A DNA stretch of 52,639 bases from an uncultured Collinsella sp. (GCA_958354105.1 CATWVA010000013.1:1-52639); one strand, 5' to 3'. Shown: positions 31,086 through 42,062, counted from the stretch's first letter. Notes: generated by a model not told the origin, from the letters alone. Numbers and translations: made by a program.

Positions 31086-34000
31086 ATGAGAACGGCAAAG
31101 CGCATACTCGCAGAGTTCATGACGGTGGTCATGGTGCTCCAGGCATGTTCGCCCACGGTCGCCGCCGTGGCGGCAGGCTGGCAGAACATCTCGAGCGAGA
31201 TTGCCACCGCGGCTGCGGAGGCATCGGACGCAGCCGAGAGCGGCGAGACCAAGAGCGATGTCACGACCGGGTCTGGGTCGAGTGATACCGGCGCCGAAAG
31301 CGACAGTGCTGGGGATGACGCGGCGAAGGATGACGCTGCAGCAGGCGATACCACCGATAACGCTACGGGTTCCGATTCCACGGGCGACCAGACGGAAGGC
31401 GACGATGCCGCTGACGATGCCGCCGCTGACGACGCCGAGCAAGATGCCGATGATGCGACTTCGGAGGACGCTGAGGACCAGGCGGGTGCGACGATTACAA
31501 ATCTCGATGAGCTTGTCGAGCTGCTCGAGGCGAACGGCGCGGAAAACATCGTACGCAAAGACGACAGGAGCGGAATCCGAAGCCTTGATGTCAAGTCGTC
31601 GGAGGCGTTCGCCGTCCTGTCTAACGCCGACGCTTCGCTTTACTATGATGCGCAGATCAAGGTTATCATCACGGGCGATGCGAAGCTCACCGAGTCGGCT
31701 AAGAACGGCATGTCTTTCCAGGGCCTTGGCAGTGATGAGCATCCGTTTGAAGGCAAAATCTATAGGTCGTTGAATGGCGTTGATAGCCCTGTTGAGCTTA
31801 CGTCTAACCGGACGGTTTTCAATAACTTCAAACTGACTGACCAAAACAATACGGTCAAGATAAAGTGGATAGGCGCAACTACCTATAGCGCGCCGATGGT
31901 CGCTACGAAGGTCAGCGGTGGGGGCAAGACGCTCAACGCTGTGGTCAACATCGCAGATCCCGTAGGTACCGGCGGGACGGATACGACTTCCGCTCTGACG
32001 GCGCCCCTTTTGGGTGAGGCGATGGGTGACCTTACTACAGAGGTCACCTATGGCCCTGCCGGTTCTCTCGAGAAGCTCAACGTAAATGCAGCGGGAAACA
32101 TCGGTCTTTTAGCGAATACAGTCAAGAGCGGAACCTTTACGGTGGGGTCTGTTAAGTTTCCCGCTAGCCTTGCCGCGGGCGGTGTCGTCGAGACGAGCTC
32201 CGGTAATGCCGGTCTGCTCGTAGGCACGGTCGAGGATGGCGCGACTTTGAACGTCGGCACCCTTAATGTTCCCGCTGCTACCGTTCAGTCTGCAAGCGGT
32301 TCCGCCGGTGGTGTCGCAGGTCTCGTCGGTTCGAACACAGGCGCCACAGTCAACGTCACGGAGGCTCTCGACCTGCACATGCTCACCGTCAAGGGCACCA
32401 CCGCCAGTGGCGGCTTCATCGGTAAGGCGACCAGGCTCGCGCTGGGCGCGGACAACAAGAAGTTCACCTGTCCCGCCAACGTCGGCGATGCGAACAGCAA
32501 AAGTTCCGGCGGCTTCATCGGCGACGTTAGTTTTGCCGGCCCGGTCGAGTTTGCCAACAACGACCAAATCGATACGGGCGAGGGCGTGAATCTTGGCCAA
32601 AGTGGGGACACGGGCGCGGGCGGCGTGTTCGGTCTCCTGGACACAACGAACGGCGATGTCGCAATATCAGGTGGCTCGTATACTAGCAAACTGGTGACGG
32701 GCTCCAGCTCCATCTATGGCGGTCTGGTCGGTAGAGTTCAGGATGTGACCAACACAGAGAAGTCGAACAACACCCTTCATATAAAGACGGGTGCCGCGGG
32801 CAACCGCTGTTCGGTTGATACTACATGCAGCGTCGCGCCGCGACTGGCAGGAGGCCTGGTCGGCTGGGTGGCAAAGAGCAACAATACTGGAGGCGTTGTA
32901 ATCGTTGACGGCGCGGACGTCACGTGCCATTCTCCAAAAGCCAATGGAAAGAACTGCGGGTTTGGCGGTGTTGTTGGCGCCTTGGATAGCGGCTATAGCG
33001 TGGGCGGGCGTTCGCGTTTTGGAATTCTGGACTGCGGGGACGTTCGCGTTGAAACTGATAAAAACGAATCAATCGCATGTGGTGCCGGAATTGTGGGTTC
33101 GGCATGGAACGGCGTCTTGCGCTTGCGTGGGACTACCGATTTATCCGATTGCAAGCTCGAGGCCAACGGTAATACCAGCCAAATTCTTAGATCCTTGGAT
33201 GGATGCGCCCCATTGGTGTTTGCTCTAGGTTCAGGCTCGGATGCTGAGGCAACGAACGATAATTATTGGCTTTACAAACGTCCTGCTGCGGCGAGGATCG
33301 ATGACCTGACCTATAACCAGGTTATCCGCCTGACCGGAGAGGAGGGCAAGCTCAGCAAGGATCTTATTAAACTTGATGAAAGCACCTTTTATCAGCCGTT
33401 GTGCAATCTGAGTGGTGCTCCAGATGCTGGCAGCAGTGCTGGCTACTCTTGGGGTTATCAGCTACGGTCCCAAAATGGTGACGGGAAGTCGGGTACATAC
33501 CTCATTAATGATGCGGATACATTCGCATGCATTGCCATGACGGTCCAAACGAACGGCTACTTTGGCGGTGTATTCGGCATCGGCACGGCTAATATTACGA
33601 GCTGGTATGGTAATAGTGGGAATGCTATCTCAATTACTTCCGACATTGACCTGCGAGGTACAGGCCTTGAAGGTCTTGCATGTGATGGGTCCGGGCAAGT
33701 TAATGCCTTCGTAGGGGCTGTCGAGGGCAACCATCATACCGTTACCTTGGCGATTGGCGAACCTTACGGTACGCGCAACGGCAATGCGCTTGGCGCAAAC
33801 GATTCGACTGAAGGCAACGGCAAGATTTACCGGCACAGCCGTCTGGGCCTCTTTGCCGCTATCGGCGGTGGCGCGACGGTGAATAACCTCACCGTCGATG
33901 GCGTTATGAAGTTCGATAACGGCTTAGGCGTCGACGCTGGCTCGCTTGCGGCAACTATCACTGGCAAGACAACGCTCAGCGGCGTTACGTGCAAGCCGAA

Positions 34001-37000
34001 AATCACCTGCGATGATACGTTCGGCAACGATGTCAACATTGGCGGCATTGCTGGTAGCGTGAGGGGTGGTGGAACCGTTACTTTCGGCAGCAGCAACATA
34101 AGTGGCAGCACGAAGGCGCAAGCGACCGTCAAAACGGGCGCTACCCTCAACGGCAACACGCGCATTGGCGGCGCTATCGGTTATGTGGCGGACGTTGTCG
34201 CTATCGTCAACGTGACGAGTCTCGAGGTCGGTGACGCGACCGCGAGCGAAAATGCGATTACCGCGGGCGACAGCGCGAGCAATAAGAAATCCCAGATTGG
34301 CGGCCTTATCGGCTGCATCACTCAGGGCACCGCGGCGAATACGACCAACGTCAACATCACAGGACTTACGTTCAATTCGTTCAGCATGACCGTTGGCAAG
34401 AACGGTGACGCGAAGAGCGGCGCTGGCGGTCTTTTGGGCTACAGCTGGGGCAATACGGTTGTCACCATCGGGGATGGCGCAAACACCAGCGACAGCACGT
34501 ATGCTCTCAAGACGAACAACGCTTCCATAACAGCAAACAGCTCAGGTGAACTCGGCGGGCTCGTATATGCAGCCAGCGGTCACTGGGTTATCAACAACTA
34601 TGCCATCGATCTTTCTGGTGCAACCATCAATGCCGAGAGCGCTACAACGCTTGGTCTGCTCATCGGTCGAGGCGGTAGGACGGAGAATTCCACAACATAT
34701 GGAGTGGAAACTTATAGCGGCTTGTATCTGGAGAACAAGGCGGGTTGGGACACTGCATATAAGGTCAATGGTGTTGCTGCGGGCAATGGCGTGAAAATCA
34801 ACAACACGGCAATCAAAAGCAACGACAATGCTACTTCGTTTGATGAATGGGTCGGCAACAGCACGAGGCCTGCCTATGGAAATAAAGACGCCAGCAAACT
34901 CATGGACGGCGAATGGAATGTCGTCGTTTCGCTTCATACCAAAGACGGCGTTAATGACGGCAAGCTCGACATGAGCGGAGAGCCGGGAAACGACAACAGC
35001 TATCGCAACCGTTCCGATTTCGGCAAGAACCACAACACGAATGCCTGGACGAGGTATTACTACAACCTCGACAAAGCCTATGCGGCACTTGGGCAAGGCA
35101 GCTCCAAAATTAGCAAAATCGATACGGCGGAAAAGCTGCTCTTATGGTCTGCTTATCGCTATGCTCCAGCCGCAATTCGCTCGATGATTGTGCCGCAAGC
35201 GTTCAACGACGCCGTGGCCATCGGCGGCGAAAGCGGCAGAAGCGTCGAAATTGATTTGACGGGCTATAGTTACTATCCCACCCAGCCGAACGGAAAGGTG
35301 ACGGTTGGTAATGCGACCATCACCTTCCATTACTCCGACATCAAGGCCGAGCAGAAAAGCAACAAGCTGAACTCTGCTGCTACCCAGCACGAGAACATGC
35401 ACTGCGGTCTTTTCCGAACGGTGGCAAATGGCGATCTTACGGTGAATGCCGTCACTTTGGGTGGCACTGTTGGGCCCGTTGTCAACGACGGGAGAAGCAA
35501 GAATGATATTGCCGCCGCGGGTGGAAGCTCTTCGGGCGCGCTGGTGTGTCGCTACGTGTATGGGTCTAACAATGGCACGACCACCACTATTAGAAAAATC
35601 TCGATTGATGGCCTTACGCTCAACAATTTGACCGTCGATGGCGCTAGTGAGGCCACGGGCGCTGATGCTTATATGCCTCTGCTTATAAACGAGATGCAGA
35701 CGTACGTGAACCTGAGCGCGAAGAACATCACGGCTACGGGATACGGCCGCAACACCAAGGTGGCAACCTCACTTTTTGGAAGACTGGGCGTGGGTTCGAG
35801 TGCCGACCAGGTTACGGCGACGTTTGGTACCATCAACGTGCCGAGTGCTACGAACAACGCCATCTTTACCCGTGCAAGCTTGCTTGAGAGCTTTGGCTAC
35901 GGCGAGGGGAAGACCGGCTCGGCGGTGTATACCTTTATAAAGGATGACCAGACAAACGATAAGGTCACATTCGGCAGCGAGATCGACTCGAAGGGCGAAT
36001 ACTCTGGTAAGCAACTCTGGTACTACAACGAGAGCACCTATGGGACCCGCGCTGGCCTCGTCACCGTTGACAACAAAGAGGCAAATGCGGATACTCCGCA
36101 ATTCGGTGGTTATCTCCCGTATGTGAAAAAGGGCAATGTCAACGAAAACAAAGTCCAATACCATGAAATCAAAGTTAACCAGCGCGTGCCCAAGCTTACG
36201 ACAGGCTGCGGCACCTATGGTGATCCCTATACCATAACCAAGGCAACGGAGCTCAACACGGTTGCTGAGTACATCAATACTCAGAATCCAAGCGACGGCT
36301 GGGAAGTTACGATTGCGGCCGATCAGGAAACGCTATGCCAGCGCCGCTCGTCCAGCAAGGATGCTAGTAATGAAGTGACGTACGTCTACAAGCAGGCGAG
36401 CAAAACATGGGTGAGAATGATCGGGAACGACATCGACCCCAATGACACGCTTGACGATACGACGATGCACAGCTATCTCCAGAGTGCCTACTACAGCATC
36501 GAGCCGGAGAACGACAAGGGGGAAAGCACTGACACGCTTGAGCTGGACGCTGCCGTTTTTCAGGGCTTGGGTAATAAAGATTACCCGTTCCGTGGCGTTA
36601 TCGTTGGTAATCTGAGGGGCTCGTCGCAGGCAGCTACGCAGGCGACTATCAAGATCCACAACTCCAAGGACACAGGTGCGCTTTCTGGGTTGATCCCGTA
36701 TAGCTACGGTAGCGTTGTGAGTAATCTGAACATTGAATACTCGGGCAAGGCGGCCTCTATTGCACATAAGAATAAAGACGCCTCTGGCGTGCCGGGCGCG
36801 TTTTTTGGCGGCGTGATCGGTTGCATCATGGGCGGTGACAATATCATCGATGGCGTGTCGGTGAAAGCGTCTGGCGGCTTTAGCGTTGCTGGGGCAGCAG
36901 GCGATAATGGCGGCGCGCACCTTGTGCCCGTTGGCGGCTACGTTGGTGCTGTTGCGGGTGGCGGCGTCATCTTCCGCAACTCTTCCCGCGGCGACGGTGC

Positions 37001-40000
37001 CCTTAACGACTGGCATAGCGCTGGCGCTTCTCTCTACGACAACCCATATGTTGGCCGCGTGATCGACGGCTATGCGTTCAGCGAGCTTACCGATGATAAG
37101 AGTCTCGACAACACTGATCGTAACTACAAGGTGAACAATCTGGATACTTCGAAGACGGGGTGCATCAAGACGGATGCGACGCAGGGCCGCTATAGGGGAG
37201 ACGACGCCAATAGCTCTGCGATAACCACAACCGTCAATGACTCGCAGGGACTGCTCGTACTCTCGGCCATCATCAGCAGCGGTGCGGCCGGCGGTTCGGC
37301 GAATACGAATACCACGAACGATGCGTATGGAACGTATGCGGGCTCGCGTGCCTACATGGGCGGCAACAACGCAAAGGGAGTGTACCAATTCGGCAACAAG
37401 CAATACGGCAAAGTTCGCAACGCGAGCTATACACATGTTGGAAGGCCGGCGAGTGCCGCTGAAGACTTTGCTAATGCGATAAGCGATGACATGAAAAGCC
37501 CCGGTATCCAGTTAGAGGGTAACGCGCTTGGCTACGCAGGCGATGGCTCGGGCGTTAACTCCCCCTACCTAGTAAAGAAATACGCAACGTGGCAGACGGG
37601 TAACATCTGCGCCGCGCAGGTCTCGGGAATGGATTTGCAGTTCAAAGCGGGTGAAACCTACGACATGACTACTTATGGCACGGGTTACACGGGTCTTTCG
37701 GGCCGCTACTACTCAAACGCATGCGCATCCGGTAAGGGCGCCGACCGCGATCGCATCGTGCCGCTTGTTGCGTGCATCAACGGTAACGGTGCAACAATTA
37801 AGGTCGGCAGCAAAGAGGCCAGCAAGGTATATGGGGTCACGGAGTACGCCGATGATAATTACAAACTCACCGGAGTGGGCGCTCTCTTTGGTACCGTAAC
37901 GTATACCTCGACCAACGTGTTGGATAGCATCGGCACTCCGGCAACGGACGGCGCTGCTGCTACGGGCAACGGCGGCTATACCGTCCAGAACCTAAAGTTC
38001 GATGACTGCAATATTTCTCTTACGTATATCAATGCAGCCGGCGCCTCCAGTGGTGCGGGTAATGAGCAGGTTGGCGTCGGTCTGCTTGCGGGTACTACGG
38101 CGAACGCGAGCTCGCTGGCAGATTACGGCAAATATGCAGGAATTACCACGAATAGCTGCAGGGTGAATGGCCCCAATAACGTTGGCGGATTGCTCGGCGC
38201 ATCCGGCTATGGTAGCCGCAGGACTGATAAAGATACAACTTTGCTGGTGAATCGTAACGACACCTCAAATTCGAACACGCGCTATTCTCCGGTCAAGCTT
38301 TACGATTGCTCTTATAGCAACATGGACATTTCTGGCGTGCAAAACGTCGGCGGCTTCGTCGGCAAGCTGAACCAAAATTCCGCTGGTGGCGTTTGGGCAA
38401 AAACGAATATGCCTATTGCCGAGAGTTCCACAATTATGTCAACTGCTGCCAGCGCAAGGACCGGCGGTATCGTGGGTCTTGCCGGAGGTGGTTTCCTGGT
38501 GAACACCGATGACGCTGGAACGCCTTCGCAGGGTGCCGGAAAGGCGGAGATCAGCAATGTCACGCTTCAGCCGGCAGCATCGAGCGCGACCGAGGGGACC
38601 GGCGGCCTTATCGGAAGGTCCGAAAATGGAATCGTGTCTGTCTACAATCTGTGCATCCATGGCGACGTGCAGAATAAAACGGTATTTGGTGTTAGAGGAT
38701 CGAATAATCTTAAGTACGTTGCTGGTGCAGTCGGCGAAGCAGCTTCGGGCGGTGCATTTAAGTTCGATAGCTGTGTAATAAAAGACATCTATCTTGGTGC
38801 TCGTGAGTGCTCTGCCGGTTTAATCGGTGATCTGAAAGGTGGGTGTGCCCTCGAGGTCAAGAATTCAACTATCACTGGACTGGTCGTCGATGGTTCGTAT
38901 TCTGGTGGTGTTGTTGGCTCGATCGGTAACACGGCGAACTCTGTCACGCTTTTGAACTCGACCATTGGCGAGAATAACTTTACCGGTAGCAAGAACGCTG
39001 CATGGAACTCATCGCTGGGAAGTTGTTCTGGTGGCGTGTCTGGCGATGGCCGTGGCTCATTTAGGCTCGTAAATGTGCTCATGGATCGCAATATCTTTGG
39101 GGCGCAAACTAGCCAGGGCTATTTGTTCGGAAATAGTTCATCCGCTGATCTCGTCAACGTTTTTGTCGCAGGAATTGCCATTAGACCAAACAGTGCGAGT
39201 GAATCGCTCAAGCTGATGCGCAATTCTTCCGGCACCGACGACCTTAAAAAAGTGAACAAAAAGTCATACATCGCATTTGCTGCCTATGAAGACAAGCTTT
39301 CCGATGCCAAGGGCGCGACACTGTATGGCAACGATGCTGCGAACGGCAATGTGACGGTGGCCGTTTCGCCCTACGTCACGACGAGTCCGACGAGTGGCCT
39401 TGTTGTGCGCGCCTCCGATGCTGACACGGCCGGCCGTTATCTGTTCGGCGACGGCATGAACGTTGGCCTTGCCACGGCCATCCAGAATCCGTCGAGCCCC
39501 GGCGTTGCCAACCGTTATACCTACACCAACATCGGCGGCATCAATGACGATGGCGCCTATCAAAATACGTCGAGCTATAACGCCAAATCCGTGGCGAGCA
39601 TGTTCAATGCGAATAACGATGCAAGCGACAGCAAGGTTGCAACGGATTTTCCCGTTTTGGTGATCTCGGGTACCGATAATACGACGGCCAAGAGCTATCT
39701 AAACATCATCACGAACGGCGGCTTCTCTGACGCTTGCAGATTGAATAACGAGAATGGCACCAATCCGCACGTGACGGCCAAAGCAGATGTTTTCCAACTC
39801 AAGGATGGTGTGTTCGTTAAGGACGATGACGCGTCGAACAATCCCACGCTTCGCGTAGTGAACAACGGCAAGAACAATATGTCGTTTAGCCCAAGCTCCG
39901 ATTGGGACAACGGCAAGGGCCGCTTTACGCTCCTGACCGTTACCTTTACCGAGGCGGGTCAGAGCTACAACGTTCAGGTGCCGATCGTCGTTAAGCGCAA

Positions 40001-41972
40001 GCTCGAGATTGATTTCGCTGCAACGTATGATTACGGCATCAAATTTAAAGAAAAAGACTACGCTAACCTTGGAAAAGATGCACACGTGCTTACGAGCTTT
40101 GGCGAGCCGATGACGGGTCTGCTTACCTGGACATACAATTCTGCCAATGGGAAGGAAGTCGACTTTGGCTGGGACAGCTATATGGCTGCTGGCGGCTCGA
40201 TGAAGGGGCTCGGTAAGAGCATCCTCTTCAATGGTGCCGACGGAAGGTTGCCCCAGGGCACCCAGCTTACGCTCATCGATGCGAACGTTGACGGCCGGGC
40301 CGGTGGCAGAGAGTATCACTATACGGTGGGCGAAGGCGGAGCAACGAGCGTTTCCCTGAGCGGAAACGACGGCTTTAAGGATTCTGCGGGCAATCCATAT
40401 CAGGAGCGATGGCTGAGCGAGATTTTGGATGTGTCGGCCACACAGGATGGCGCCGGCACATGGACCGTGTGTGATAACGAGGCAGAGGCGACCGCTAAAG
40501 CGAAACTCGATGGCAAGTGGACGCTGTTTAAGGTTGCGGGTGCTGACGTTCCCAGCAACAGCCGCTATACGCTAAAGGTACCTAAGGAGAAGGATACCGG
40601 CAGAGAGAAGCGTGCATCGGAGAGCGTCTACCTAGTTGTCAACGTGCCCAAGTCGGGCGACGGCGTGACGCAAGCTAGTATCAACGGTTTTACGGCTTCG
40701 TCTATTGACTCGAATTCTTCGGGTGGCCGCATATCTTGGAATCTGCATCACGTCTTGCGCACCGGTGGCGACGATAATCAAAACGGTACGGCATCGACAT
40801 ACAGCATCTTGTCCAATTACGGGCAGGAAGTTAACGACGGGAAGCCGGAGGCGCGCACTCCGGTTTCGAAGTCGACGGACGGCGCCGCCTACGTTCTTTC
40901 TCTTGACGTTACCGACACGATTACGTTTAACCCAAGTCAGAGCTATGCTGACTCGGACTCTTTGTTCTATCAGCTCGATACGTCACTGTGCAAGTATGGC
41001 GCCAACAATACCCTGACGGGGGTGAGTAGTTTCCCGAGCGGAACCTCGGCGATCGCTAAATTCTATGTTGCCATCGACAATCAGAACTATAAGTGGGATG
41101 GCGAAGATTGGGCGAAGTGTGATTCTTCGACGCCTGCGTTCACGCAGACCGTGACGGATACGGGCGATGACTCGCTGAAGCTCAAGCTCGATTGTGACCT
41201 CGCCAGAATCCGCAAGCGTGCAACGGGCGGATCCTTTACCGTGCGCACGGCTGTGGAAGAGATTCGCCTTACGCCGGACGGCTGCAACAAGGTCATCTCC
41301 CTGTCCAAGCAGTCTGGCGAGGACGCCTGTACCAAGATGTCCTATACCGCCAAGCTTTCGACGCGTAAGGAAGGCCTTAATACCTCGAGCCTGACGCAGA
41401 CGAAGCGCGGTAACGTCGGGTACTATCGCATGGACACGGGTGATACGACCATTACGCTTTCTGCGCCAGATAAGTCGCAGCTTGGTATTAACGTGGACGA
41501 CCTGCGTCCGATCGCGAATGGCACGATTGGTCTGGGTGCCACGTATGAACTGGGTGGACTCAGCAACGCCGCCGAGGCAATTGCGAACGCAGACTCTGTT
41601 GTGTACACGCTCGCGCTTCAGCGCCGCGGAACCGACGGCACGTATGAGAGCGTAACGGATGATATCTCCAACTACGTAACAGTGACGGAGAGTAAGCTTG
41701 CCGCGGTCGCTCCCTCCGGTAGCACGATCACCTTCACTGACTCGAAGGAGAACGGCAAGTTCAAAACGAAGAACGGTAATACGACGTTTAGCCTGCCCTT
41801 TACCGTTAAGGTCAACACGCAGGTTGAACAGCGTGAGCAGTTCTACGCGAACTATCGTCTGGTGATGACAGCGAGCTTGGTCAAGGGTGACGTGGCGAGC
41901 GCAAAGCCTCAATCGCCCGACTATGTGACCTACACGCTCACGAGGGTGAACCTCAACGGCATCGACCACTAG
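31086..41972 (+). CDS. Giant secreted GLUG-type surface protein / adhesin (3628 aa)
   Basis: A 3628-residue exported protein. It begins with a signal-like segment (RILAEFMTVVMVLQACSPTVAAVAA), then an acidic, low-complexity Asp/Ala/Thr linker at about 50-140. A repetitive beta-rich body follows to about residue 2750. The body contains at least a dozen GLUG-like turns: GGLVGRV (about 545), GGLVGWV, GGVVGAL, GGIAGSV, GGLIGCI, GGLLGYS, GGFVGKL, GGIVGLA, GGLIGRS and GGVVGSI. The module starter FQGLG..PF.G appears at about 211 and 1825, which suggests duplicated modules. The last 900 residues are different, beta-sandwich-like and Ser/Thr/Asp-rich. No LPXTG motif or C-terminal membrane segment is seen (it ends NLNGIDH), so attachment to the cell must be indirect or the protein is released. 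GC is lower than in the neighbours. The start at 31086 has AGAGGT about 9 nt upstream. Confidence 0.88.
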   Translation: MRTAKRILAEFMTVVMVLQACSPTVAAVAAGWQNISSEIATAAAEASDAAESGETKSDVTTGSGSSDTGAESDSAGDDAAKDDAAAGDTTDNATGSDSTGDQTEGDDAADDAAADDAEQDADDATSEDAEDQAGATITNLDELVELLEANGAENIVRKDDRSGIRSLDVKSSEAFAVLSNADASLYYDAQIKVIITGDAKLTESAKNGMSFQGLGSDEHPFEGKIYRSLNGVDSPVELTSNRTVFNNFKLTDQNNTVKIKWIGATTYSAPMVATKVSGGGKTLNAVVNIADPVGTGGTDTTSALTAPLLGEAMGDLTTEVTYGPAGSLEKLNVNAAGNIGLLANTVKSGTFTVGSVKFPASLAAGGVVETSSGNAGLLVGTVEDGATLNVGTLNVPAATVQSASGSAGGVAGLVGSNTGATVNVTEALDLHMLTVKGTTASGGFIGKATRLALGADNKKFTCPANVGDANSKSSGGFIGDVSFAGPVEFANNDQIDTGEGVNLGQSGDTGAGGVFGLLDTTNGDVAISGGSYTSKLVTGSSSIYGGLVGRVQDVTNTEKSNNTLHIKTGAAGNRCSVDTTCSVAPRLAGGLVGWVAKSNNTGGVVIVDGADVTCHSPKANGKNCGFGGVVGALDSGYSVGGRSRFGILDCGDVRVETDKNESIACGAGIVGSAWNGVLRLRGTTDLSDCKLEANGNTSQILRSLDGCAPLVFALGSGSDAEATNDNYWLYKRPAAARIDDLTYNQVIRLTGEEGKLSKDLIKLDESTFYQPLCNLSGAPDAGSSAGYSWGYQLRSQNGDGKSGTYLINDADTFACIAMTVQTNGYFGGVFGIGTANITSWYGNSGNAISITSDIDLRGTGLEGLACDGSGQVNAFVGAVEGNHHTVTLAIGEPYGTRNGNALGANDSTEGNGKIYRHSRLGLFAAIGGGATVNNLTVDGVMKFDNGLGVDAGSLAATITGKTTLSGVTCKPKITCDDTFGNDVNIGGIAGSVRGGGTVTFGSSNISGSTKAQATVKTGATLNGNTRIGGAIGYVADVVAIVNVTSLEVGDATASENAITAGDSASNKKSQIGGLIGCITQGTAANTTNVNITGLTFNSFSMTVGKNGDAKSGAGGLLGYSWGNTVVTIGDGANTSDSTYALKTNNASITANSSGELGGLVYAASGHWVINNYAIDLSGATINAESATTLGLLIGRGGRTENSTTYGVETYSGLYLENKAGWDTAYKVNGVAAGNGVKINNTAIKSNDNATSFDEWVGNSTRPAYGNKDASKLMDGEWNVVVSLHTKDGVNDGKLDMSGEPGNDNSYRNRSDFGKNHNTNAWTRYYYNLDKAYAALGQGSSKISKIDTAEKLLLWSAYRYAPAAIRSMIVPQAFNDAVAIGGESGRSVEIDLTGYSYYPTQPNGKVTVGNATITFHYSDIKAEQKSNKLNSAATQHENMHCGLFRTVANGDLTVNAVTLGGTVGPVVNDGRSKNDIAAAGGSSSGALVCRYVYGSNNGTTTTIRKISIDGLTLNNLTVDGASEATGADAYMPLLINEMQTYVNLSAKNITATGYGRNTKVATSLFGRLGVGSSADQVTATFGTINVPSATNNAIFTRASLLESFGYGEGKTGSAVYTFIKDDQTNDKVTFGSEIDSKGEYSGKQLWYYNESTYGTRAGLVTVDNKEANADTPQFGGYLPYVKKGNVNENKVQYHEIKVNQRVPKLTTGCGTYGDPYTITKATELNTVAEYINTQNPSDGWEVTIAADQETLCQRRSSSKDASNEVTYVYKQASKTWVRMIGNDIDPNDTLDDTTMHSYLQSAYYSIEPENDKGESTDTLELDAAVFQGLGNKDYPFRGVIVGNLRGSSQAATQATIKIHNSKDTGALSGLIPYSYGSVVSNLNIEYSGKAASIAHKNKDASGVPGAFFGGVIGCIMGGDNIIDGVSVKASGGFSVAGAAGDNGGAHLVPVGGYVGAVAGGGVIFRNSSRGDGALNDWHSAGASLYDNPYVGRVIDGYAFSELTDDKSLDNTDRNYKVNNLDTSKTGCIKTDATQGRYRGDDANSSAITTTVNDSQGLLVLSAIISSGAAGGSANTNTTNDAYGTYAGSRAYMGGNNAKGVYQFGNKQYGKVRNASYTHVGRPASAAEDFANAISDDMKSPGIQLEGNALGYAGDGSGVNSPYLVKKYATWQTGNICAAQVSGMDLQFKAGETYDMTTYGTGYTGLSGRYYSNACASGKGADRDRIVPLVACINGNGATIKVGSKEASKVYGVTEYADDNYKLTGVGALFGTVTYTSTNVLDSIGTPATDGAAATGNGGYTVQNLKFDDCNISLTYINAAGASSGAGNEQVGVGLLAGTTANASSLADYGKYAGITTNSCRVNGPNNVGGLLGASGYGSRRTDKDTTLLVNRNDTSNSNTRYSPVKLYDCSYSNMDISGVQNVGGFVGKLNQNSAGGVWAKTNMPIAESSTIMSTAASARTGGIVGLAGGGFLVNTDDAGTPSQGAGKAEISNVTLQPAASSATEGTGGLIGRSENGIVSVYNLCIHGDVQNKTVFGVRGSNNLKYVAGAVGEAASGGAFKFDSCVIKDIYLGARECSAGLIGDLKGGCALEVKNSTITGLVVDGSYSGGVVGSIGNTANSVTLLNSTIGENNFTGSKNAAWNSSLGSCSGGVSGDGRGSFRLVNVLMDRNIFGAQTSQGYLFGNSSSADLVNVFVAGIAIRPNSASESLKLMRNSSGTDDLKKVNKKSYIAFAAYEDKLSDAKGATLYGNDAANGNVTVAVSPYVTTSPTSGLVVRASDADTAGRYLFGDGMNVGLATAIQNPSSPGVANRYTYTNIGGINDDGAYQNTSSYNAKSVASMFNANNDASDSKVATDFPVLVISGTDNTTAKSYLNIITNGGFSDACRLNNENGTNPHVTAKADVFQLKDGVFVKDDDASNNPTLRVVNNGKNNMSFSPSSDWDNGKGRFTLLTVTFTEAGQSYNVQVPIVVKRKLEIDFAATYDYGIKFKEKDYANLGKDAHVLTSFGEPMTGLLTWTYNSANGKEVDFGWDSYMAAGGSMKGLGKSILFNGADGRLPQGTQLTLIDANVDGRAGGREYHYTVGEGGATSVSLSGNDGFKDSAGNPYQERWLSEILDVSATQDGAGTWTVCDNEAEATAKAKLDGKWTLFKVAGADVPSNSRYTLKVPKEKDTGREKRASESVYLVVNVPKSGDGVTQASINGFTASSIDSNSSGGRISWNLHHVLRTGGDDNQNGTASTYSILSNYGQEVNDGKPEARTPVSKSTDGAAYVLSLDVTDTITFNPSQSYADSDSLFYQLDTSLCKYGANNTLTGVSSFPSGTSAIAKFYVAIDNQNYKWDGEDWAKCDSSTPAFTQTVTDTGDDSLKLKLDCDLARIRKRATGGSFTVRTAVEEIRLTPDGCNKVISLSKQSGEDACTKMSYTAKLSTRKEGLNTSSLTQTKRGNVGYYRMDTGDTTITLSAPDKSQLGINVDDLRPIANGTIGLGATYELGGLSNAAEAIANADSVVYTLALQRRGTDGTYESVTDDISNYVTVTESKLAAVAPSGSTITFTDSKENGKFKTKNGNTTFSLPFTVKVNTQVEQREQFYANYRLVMTASLVKGDVASAKPQSPDYVTYTLTRVNLNGIDH

Positions 41973-41994
41973 TTCCGAAGCCAACTGGCTTCGC

Positions 41995-42030
41995 AAAGGG
42001 GGCGGCAACCACCCGGTTGCCGCCCCCTTT
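41995..42030 (+). terminator. Terminator of the surface locus
   Basis: AAAGGGGGCGGCAACC and its exact complement GGTTGCCGCCCCCTTT surround a 4-nt loop, ending in CTTTC. It lies 23 bp after the giant gene stop. Confidence 0.8.
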
Positions 42031-42062
42031 CTAGTCTGCGCGATCCCAGTCTTGGACTCCGC

